Source: Allodiplogaster sudhausi
Lineage: Eukaryota; Nematoda; Chromadorea; Rhabditida; Diplogasteridae
DNA: 64,000 nucleotides
NCBI GenBank assembly: GCA_945643635.1
Contig: CALZFC010000100.1
Coordinates: 113,501 to 177,500 of the forward strand
Direction: 5' to 3'
Position 1 is the stretch's first letter. Every line of letters begins with the position of its first letter. Below the pieces are notes generated by a model. It was not told where the DNA came from. It ran no database searches and worked only from the letters and a program-made list of their open reading frames with translations. The translations under genes were made by a program, and so were the position numbers. Positions 57,079 to 64,000 of the stretch are shown piece after piece.

Positions 57079-58396
57079 ATGCTTGAAGAAGGCGACCGCA
57101 CCATCTGCTACTACCGCCATCTCGACCAAGAGCAGCCGCTGCCCTTCCTCTGCGAGCTCGGCTGCTGTCGCCGCGGCTGCTGCGCTGTCGGCGAGCGAGC
57201 GACGTCTGTATTTAAACTTTTTTTATTTATTAATTTTTATTTCATTATTTTATTTTATAAAATTTATTTATTTTTCTTAATTTATAATAAATTTATTCAT
57301 TTATTCCACATTCTGGAAATCATTGCTTTCGTTCTTCAATTCTTCACAATTCCTGCTTCCTAAATCTCTCCATTTCATTCTCACTTTTCATCTAAAGAGC
57401 GTGTTTTTTTAACTATAAATAGCTATTACCCTCAATATCCTTCAAACTACTATGAGCTCAATTGTGAATTCGCAGTGTTTTATTTATGAAAGAACAAAAA
57501 TTAAGAAGAAAACTCTCAATAGTGTAATAATTGTTTCAGCTAATCTGTAATCGAGCATGAACAGAGATATAATTTTTTCTTTGTTTAGATGATTGATTGA
57601 TTGATTAATCGATCTGTCAAGCAATAGCTGACAGAAAAAGACAATTTTCTTTAATTGATAAATATGTATATAAGTGCATGTTCAGCGAGTCGACAACGTA
57701 CAAATGGGCGCTCGTGCTGCTGGCGGTGGTGATCCTGACGATCTTGGCGTCGCTTGCCGCGCTCCTCTGCGTCTACTACATCAACAAGCGGAAGACGGCG
57801 GCGCTCAGACGTCGTCTGGCCTCGTCGTCGCAGGCGACCGAAAGCTCGAATGTCTCGCAGGTTAGCAGGCCTAAAGAAAACCCCTTAATTCTATTGGGCG
57901 ATGCAATATATTTTGTGTGACAATCATGTTCCGCATGAAAAGATCGCTCGAATATCCGCACCCACACACCACCCTTTGACGATACAATATACATATGTAT
58001 ATATTTTGTGAGACATTCATGCTTAGCATGAAAAGATCTCTCGAATGGTATGTATATAATTCACTTTTCAAGTCCATATAAACAGGAGACTCTCTTTGAT
58101 GTTATGGAATGATCACGCAAAACCAGAAGACATTAAAGGGTCCGCGCCATTCTTTTTACACCCATACATGAATGTTTACTGCTGCTTGCTATACATACAT
58201 ATGTACGTGTAATTGGCTCATATGAAAGTTCTGATCAATTGGCAGACTTTTTCATCAGTTACTACGCGTAATCGATGAAGTACAAGTACATATTTCGGTA
58301 CAACACGATGATAACTTACAGATCAGCGTTCCGGCTTCGTACTACTACCCCGACGGCTACTATCCGTACATGTCGAAGGAAAGCCAGCAGTTCTAG
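57079..58396 (+). CDS. small cysteine-rich single-pass membrane protein (WBP1/VOPP1- or Shisa-like), 5' end unresolved
   Basis: Three plus-strand exons: 57078-57203, 57686-57860 and 58322-58396 (TAG at 58394-58396), with consistent phases 2 and 0. Exon 1 encodes a short ectodomain with a dense cysteine cluster (TICYYRHLDQ, then CELGCCRRGCC). Exon 2 encodes a transmembrane helix (YKWALVLLAVVILTILASLA) followed by a basic stop-transfer KRKTAALRRR. Exon 3 is a tyrosine/proline-rich tail (YYYPDGYYPYM) ending SQQF. Cys-rich head, one helix and Y/P-rich cytosolic tail is the architecture of the WBP1/VOPP1 and Shisa groups, whose tails recruit WW-domain partners; no exact PPxY is present here. A signal peptide exon is expected upstream but not identified, so the ATG at 57079 is only the first in frame. 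Topology is inferred. Confidence 0.66.
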
Positions 58397-58940
58397 GAAG
58401 CGTGGAGGAAGCATCTATAGATTGCAATCTCTCCAAAAAGGAAAAAAGGAGATGTTCTGCTAGAAAATTATGGTTTCTTTCACACAGTCGATTATATCTA
58501 CTTCATCACTGTTTCTTGTACTATTGGAGCGATTGCAAACGTTATTGAACCCTTGTTCAATAACGTTTGCAATCGCTCCAATAGTACAATTTTTTTGCGA
58601 ATTTTTTTGCGACCTTTTTTTATATTTAAAATTTTCAACATAATCACTTCTTATGTACTGTGGCATTAATTCACTTACTACGAATGCGAAGGACAAATTC
58701 GCTTTGTTTTTTTTGTTGTTTTTCTTACTTTTCTTAAATAGCTAATATATTACTCATTTGAGATATCTTTCATCACTATGATATCGCCTTCGTTCTCATT
58801 CACTGCCAACATATTTGCTTCATATATATATAGTAATTTATTAAAGATAAGCTCATGCAGTGAACGTCGATAGGAAAACGGTTGCTTCTTCTTCTTCTCG
58901 TCCTCCTTAGCAAAAGCCGAGCAGCAGATATATTATGAAT
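58397..58940. other. downstream region of the membrane-protein gene
   Basis: AT-rich, probably including the 3' UTR. It contains the perfect 35-bp hairpin described separately. No coding signal. Confidence 0.6.
58516..58589. repeat. perfect 35-bp inverted repeat with 4-nt loop
   Basis: Left arm 58516-58550, loop CCTT, right arm 58555-58589, with no mismatch in 35 pairs. The arms start TTGTACTATTGGAGCG. It lies 120 nt beyond the stop codon of the membrane-protein gene, so it is likely within or just after the transcript. Confidence 0.97.
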
Positions 58941-59388
58941 ATACCGTATTTTCTCTATTAGTACCCCCGGGGTTCTATTTTTCAATAGCCCTGCGAGAGG
59001 GGGGCACTATTAGAGGGAGGGGTTCTACTGGAGGGAGGGGTTCTATTTTTCAATGTGAGACACTAAAAGTTTGATAACAACATTTTCTTCTCAAAATAAG
59101 AAGAATCGTAGGTCGAATTCATAGGAATCATCACTGGAATATCCATTTTACCACATGTTGTGAATGAATTTGCAATGATTTCATTGGAGAGAGCATCCCA
59201 TACCTCCAGGATCCATTCGAGGTACGTCTCGAGCTGAGATTTTCAGGCTGTTAGGGGGGGGGGCACTATTGGAGGGGGGGTTCTACTAGAGGGAGGGGTT
59301 CTATTTTTCAATGGCTTTATCAGAGGGGGGTACTATTAGAGGGGGGGTTCTAATAAAGGGGGGGGTACTAATAGAGAAAATACGGTAT
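58941..59388. mobile_element. 448-bp MITE with perfect 28-bp terminal inverted repeats
   Basis: The left end (58941-58968, starting ATACCGTATTTTCTC) and right end (59361-59388) are exact inverted copies. The interior is non-coding and made of repeats of GGGAGGGGTTCTA / GGGGCACTATTAGAG and GGTTCTATTTTTCAAT, in both halves. The outermost TA is the probable target duplication, as in Tc1/mariner-type MITEs, though another superfamily is possible. Perfect ends suggest recent insertion. Confidence 0.9.
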
Positions 59389-60539
59389 GTGTAATTTACA
59401 ATCGAAAAATGTGATAAAGGAAATTCGAAAGCAAATGAAGATTCTTCAGCGATGCTTGCTACTTGCCTACTACAAACGTATGTTAGTCAAATGGGCGTTC
59501 ATTTTAAGGAGGATTGAATATGATGTTCAAAACAATGGAGAGAAATGGGACTCATGTTTCATTGGATAAACGTTTAAAACAACTAAGATCCGTATAATTG
59601 CTCATAGTTACGCTCTTCATATGGGAAGTTTTATTTCCATTAAAAATGAAAAATCACGAAATTGTGTAACCTTATGTACAGTTTACATTCGCATGGGCTA
59701 ACAGTTTAAATTGTGAATACTTTCTCAGTGTAAAATGTAGATAGTCTTTAGTGGTTTTTTATGTTGTGTTTGAAGCCAATACTTGACAGAGCTGTGCGTG
59801 ACTTCAGGTGACCAAGAGGAGTAAAACATGATAACGGACTGAAAACAGAACTCTGAGTGAGGAGAATAGGAAGAGAGAGAAGCTGTTGTGGCAATTCGCC
59901 GTATACATATGACTAGTCGAACAGTGCAGTGTTGAGAATAAAGATATATAGGATAAAGTAATTAGGTTTCATATATGTACGTATGACAACAAAAGAAAAG
60001 AATCCTTCCCCGATATACAAAAAAAAACTGATTTGTTGGCTAATTAGTCCCATACGCAAAAATTACTCCGTGCATATTTTATTTTATATATATTTTTTTC
60101 TTTTTTTTTTGCTTGAGTGACATTTTTTGCAGATATCCGAATTGAGAAGGAGAATGATATCGAGAGAGAGAGAGACTGGTAACAGAAAACAAAACAAGAA
60201 AATAGGAAGAAAAAGGGAGCAGCCAATGAGAGTAGATGAATTTAGCGCGAATGAATGGATGATTTTTTTTTTTGGAAAAGGAGAGCAAGAACGCTGTGCA
60301 GGATGTGGACGATGAAGCAGGACGTAGTAATGAGATGGTAAATGATAGCTTGTGCAGGGTGGGGGGAGTGTGTAGAGAGAGGTGTTTGGATTAGGCGGCG
60401 TCTAGAGAAAATTGGGTCAAACATATACCCTTGGGAGGGAACTGGGTTCAAGGGCTTTAAGATATGCCTTTGGTTTAATGGGAACTGGGTTTAAAGCGCG
60501 GGTCTAACATATGCTCTTGGGGTTGGATAAAGGCGTGTA
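59389..60539. other. intergenic
   Basis: AT-rich. A plus-strand ORF at 59387-59569 begins in the MITE end and has no coding bias. A G-rich stretch at 60355-60530 with repeated GGGAACTGGGTT and AACATATGCTCTTGG-type phrases looks like a short degenerate tandem repeat. It lies directly past the stop codon of the IQ gene. Confidence 0.55.
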
Positions 60540-62678
60540 CTACGCCGTACGGTCGAGATCGTCCGAGCGCGACGAATGGATGGAGCGGGAGCGAGTGGGC
60601 GAGATGACTCCCTGCTCCTCGAGGTGCTTTCGTGTCAGGTAGCCACTGAAATATTGGTAAGTCTTTTAATTAATTAATTTATTATTATTTTTCCTATACC
60701 TTCTAACTCTCCCCTCGCTTCACACTTCCATAATTCTTTTCCCTCTACTCGCACAACTTATTTGATTGCTACATATCTTGTAGTCAATGCGGCGATAACA
60801 ACATTAATGTCCTATACACATTAATGTCCTATTATTCAGGGACATTGTCGGAATAGGAGTCGGTGGCAGGGATGTCCAGAACCAGGCCCGGCCCGGGCTC
60901 AGCCCGCTTTGGACATCCCTGGTCGGTGGTCTAGTAGTACGGTTAGAGAGAATACGGTTTGGAAGATTACAGCTAATTAATTAAATTAATTAAAAAAATT
61001 TTACGAAATATATCAATTGGGAATAAGGAGAAGAATCGCTTATTTAAAATGCATTAAAAGGCAAAAATAATGTTCTCAGTTTGAACAAAATCGAATTAGC
61101 AAAATTAGCGTGTATGCATGTCATTTATCATTCGAGTCAACAGTTTTCCTGGCTCTCGAGCATTGAGTGCTGCTTTCATAAGTGAAGTGTACTATGCAAT
61201 AAAGAAGGAGAGAGAGAGCACGAGAGAGAGAGTAATAGAGAGAGAGAAAGAGCGAAAGATAGCTAGAGTGATAAAGAAAGAGGGAGAGAGAGAGAGGGAG
61301 AGAGAGAGGGAGAGAGAGAGAGGGGAGAGAGAGAGAGAATCATAAGGGGGTGAGTGTTCAGTAACGATCTTTCGACACTCTCTTTTTCATTGTGTGTCGC
61401 CGATAAGAGGCAAACAAATGGAGGTGAAGCGCGCACACTCGCGCCAGCGAAAGAAAGAGAGAGAGAGGGAGAGAGAGATAGAAAGAGAGAGTGAGAGAGA
61501 CAAGGAGAGAAATAGAAAGAGAGAGAGTGAGAGTGTGAGAGTGAGACGAAGGGAGAGAGAGTGAGAAAGTGAGAGAGAGAGAGACAAAGAGAGAGAAAAG
61601 AGAGTGTGCTGTTATTTCCGAGGCCGACGGATCTGCCTCTTCTGCTACTATCATTGAAATGCAAACCCCCTCCCCCAACATGCCATGCCATAGCAACAAC
61701 AACACTTGCTATAAATAGCTGGCGAGCTCTCACGTTTGCATATATAATAAATTATGTATGTTTGTATAAGACTGTCTCAAGTAAAAGAAAAAAATAACGT
61801 GCGAATATTGTCTTCCAAAATTTAGAATCTTCCACTATATTTTCCGTTAGTGACGATATGAAAAAAATTAAAATCAATAAGATTTGACATTTATTCCTAA
61901 CGTCAGGGATGGCAAGCATAGGGATATTATAATTTACTGCGACAAAATTTTCGAACACACTGAAAAAAATAAACTTTTGTTTTTAAATTGAGATACCGAT
62001 GGAAAAAAAAGAATTATTACATTGATAATGATTTAAAAAAACATATAGATGGAAAAAAAGAATGAAAATTTCAAACCGAATGTGTGCCTGGATCTTGGTA
62101 GCGGCCGCTGCGTCCTCCTTCTTCATCTTCTCCACTTGCTTGCGTGCGAGGAAGCCACGAATCTCGGCCTGTTATGGCACGATTTTATTTATTTTTGTTT
62201 ATTTATTTATTATCTTCCGATACAGATCAGAGGCTATAACGCTAATAAGCCTCAAATTAAATATGTCGCTTCTTTTTGAGACTAATTTAAAGTCAACGCA
62301 AATGAGCATTATTAAAGCACCTGAATGCGTGTGGCGGCGCGGTCCTCTGGATTATTGCTGACTGTGTCGCATCCGATTGAGTGACGTCTGATTTAGTTGA
62401 CATTTAATTTGGAAGATAAAACTGGGTGCATCAAAGGGAATCAAAGGAAGAATCTAGGACAAAATCAAGTATCACCTCTCTTTCTCAATATCTTTCCCTC
62501 CCCCACTCTCCTCTCTCTCTCCTCTCTCTCTCCTCTCTCTCCTCTCTTTCTCAATATATTTCTTCCCCCCACTATTCTCTCTCTCTCTCTCTAACTTCTG
62601 ATCCTTCTTGTTGTCTGCAAGTGAGAGCATATCTGAAGAGTGAGTGCGAGTCATGTCCTGCTTCAGATTGACGCGCGC
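60540..62678 (-). CDS. tandem IQ-motif calmodulin-binding protein (neuromodulin/igloo-like), 3' part
   Basis: Four exons, minus strand: 62596-62678, 62321-62357, 62077-62168 and 60540-60645 (TAG 60540-60542). Phases 2, 0 and 2 agree and give 105 aa. Two complete IQ motifs are visible, AATRIQAEIRGFLARK and AATKIQAHIRGYLTRK, both fitting IQxxxRGxxxR, so each should bind apo-calmodulin or a related EF-hand protein. They are joined by QVEKMKKEDA, a short helical spacer, and followed by a basic serine-rich tail (SPTRSRSIHSSRSDDLDRTA) that could be phosphorylated. Each IQ motif is itself cut by an intron. The first visible exon (ARVNLKQDMTRTHSSDML) starts in phase 0 after an acceptor at 62679, so at least one upstream exon is missing. 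Short proteins of this type include neuromodulin and insect igloo, but IQ motifs occur in many families. Confidence 0.83.
60867..60921. repeat. GC-cored foldback, best-preserved copy
   Basis: CAGGGATGTCCA (60867-60878) and TGGACATCCCTG (60910-60921) are perfect inverted arms around a G/C core (CCAGGCCCGGCCCGGGCT). It lies in the last intron of the IQ gene. Confidence 0.88.
61206..61600. repeat. GA microsatellite pair
   Basis: Two GA arrays, 61206-61340 and 61455-61600, separated by unique sequence, in the last intron of the IQ gene. Confidence 0.93.
62490..62595. repeat. CT microsatellite abutting an IQ-gene exon
   Basis: CT blocks with a duplicated 40-bp phrase (TCTCAATATxTTTC ... CCCCAC) that end directly at the donor of the 62596-62678 exon, so the intron opens with GTTAGAGAGAGA on the sense strand. 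Confidence 0.9.
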
Positions 62679-62743
62679 CTGAAAAGTGAGCAGATGAGAC
62701 TGGAAATGTTCATTGATGACGGAATTCATTGCTATTCTCTCTA

Positions 62744-62826
<83 letters not shown>

Positions 62827-64000
62827 TCTGCCTTCGTATGATATACCATTTTCTTCGCCATTCTAATGGTAAATATATGATTCATCAGAACGTATAAATG
62901 GGCTTCCTTTGAACATTTGCCCGATTTCATAAAAAACCACCAATAAGCGAAAAGAAGCGTTTGTCAAGTTATGATTATTCCTTTTAACTATATTTTTATA
63001 CTGATCTAGTGAATAAATTAAGTCAAGTATACAAGTAATTCAAGAAAACAAATAAATAAGATTCGAAATAGAGCAGGGAAGAGGTCGAATTGCGTGGACG
63101 TGTACACTGCAAGCTAGGCAGCTACTATTTATCTTGTTGCCTTCTTGAAAGAGCCGGAGACAGAGAGATAGAGAGCCAGAGAGAGAGAGAGTGAGAGAGA
63201 CAGAGACAGAAAGAGACCGGGAGACTAACAGAAAGAGAGAGCGAGTGGCGAGGTAGGAACCTATCGAGAGCAGATGGTTTCGGATGTGGAAGTGGATTGT
63301 GACGTGCTTGGTCTTTTCATTCAGAGGAGATGGCAAAAGCAAGCTTGGGATGTCGAAGAGAGGGAGAGAGAAAAGAGAGAGAGAGAGAGAGAAAAGAGAG
63401 AGAGAGGGAGAGAGAGAAAAGAGAGAGAGAATCAGAGATGGAGAGAGAGCCATCTAGACAAGCACAGACAGCAACGGTATATGCAACCTGCGCTTATCTC
63501 GACTCTCAATTCGTTATCGGTGATCGTACATGCTCTAGTTTATTGTTGGGAAAGTGGGTGGCGGTCGACGGTTTAGTACTCGAGTGGAGGAACAGAGTGA
63601 AGATGCAAGAAAGAGGAACGAACACCTCAAACAGATGACAATGGGGGAAGCGAGAGAAAGAGGGAAGAGAAGAGATATTCACTGAGGGAAAGAGGTACGA
63701 GAGTGAGAGAGACCAAGCAAGAGAGAGAGAGGAAGAGAGAGAGAGAGACAGAGAGAGAGAGAGGGAGAGAGAGAGAATGAGGGAGGAGAGAAGGAGAGGG
63801 GAGTGCAAGAAAACAGAAAGCAGCCATTGCGAACATTAGCAGATCATTTGTGAAGAGGGACTTTGGGGAGTTCAGAAAACAGTGAGTTGGGGAGATCGAA
63901 AGTCGGGAGACAAGCTACAGTAGTCCAGTAGTATGTAAAAATCTTGAATTTAATTTGGTTTTGAAGTTTGCTTTAGGGTTTATTTAATTTTCTATTCTAC
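62679..64000. other. upstream region of the IQ gene, microsatellites
   Basis: CT tract at 62735-62825, GA tracts at 63160-63245, 63355-63440 and 63650-63778. The missing 5' exon(s) of the IQ gene should lie here or beyond the window, but I could not identify them. Confidence 0.6.

Noticed and set aside
1..64000. CRISPR arrays, bacterial operons or prophage features
   Set aside because: The window is clearly from a eukaryotic nuclear genome; the regular repeats are microsatellites and short tandem arrays.

Overview
The window is eukaryotic. It holds split genes with many short exons and GT-AG introns, GC-rich exon islands in AT-rich DNA, and a very heavy load of GA/CT microsatellites. The gene content points to an ecdysozoan, most likely a nematode. 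The leftmost gene matches the CHK/DUF1679 kinase-like family, which is strongly expanded in nematodes, and two genes have a splice acceptor just upstream of the start codon, as expected for spliced-leader trans-splicing. I cannot name the species. All exon chains below were built by hand from ORF continuity, splice signals and phase. For each complete chain the summed length is a multiple of three.

Layout: 123-2214 (-) is the N-terminal part of a CHK kinase-like gene that runs off the left edge. 4373-4579 (-) is a weak candidate for a small secreted basic peptide. 5241-8646 (-) is a complete 7-exon, 300-aa membrane-anchored short-chain dehydrogenase. 10226-11863 (-) is a provisional 4-exon, 135-aa orphan gene. 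12226-14160 is an element with long inverted ends enclosing a broken R2-like reverse transcriptase fragment. 17565-20791 (-) is an 11-exon, 394-aa acidic coiled-coil protein that I do not recognise. 23459-25973 is a second, TA-flanked inverted-repeat element that holds a tRNA-derived SINE-like sequence and a coding-like terminal exon. 29167-46784 (-) is the centrepiece: a 31-exon gene for a 1,321-aa Co-SMAD (Smad4/SMA-4/DAF-3 type) with a Q/H/P-rich N-terminus, a classical MH1, a very long linker and an MH2. 46785-57077 is 10 kb with no gene I can support. 57079-58396 (+) is a small cysteine-rich single-pass membrane protein. 58941-59388 is a MITE with perfect 28-bp ends. 60540-62678 (-) is the 3' part of a tandem-IQ calmodulin-binding protein.

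The genes do not form an obvious pathway; they look like independent neighbours. The SMAD is the nuclear mediator of TGF-beta/BMP-type signalling. The dehydrogenase and the kinase-like protein probably act on small lipophilic molecules. The IQ protein would bind calmodulin.

The oddest things are structural. A splice acceptor with its exon start is tandemly triplicated in the dehydrogenase. A partial copy of a SMAD exon sits between the arms of an inverted repeat in the neighbouring intron. There is a perfect 35-bp hairpin downstream of the membrane-protein gene, a dispersed family of GC-cored palindromes, and two TIR elements carrying foreign fragments.
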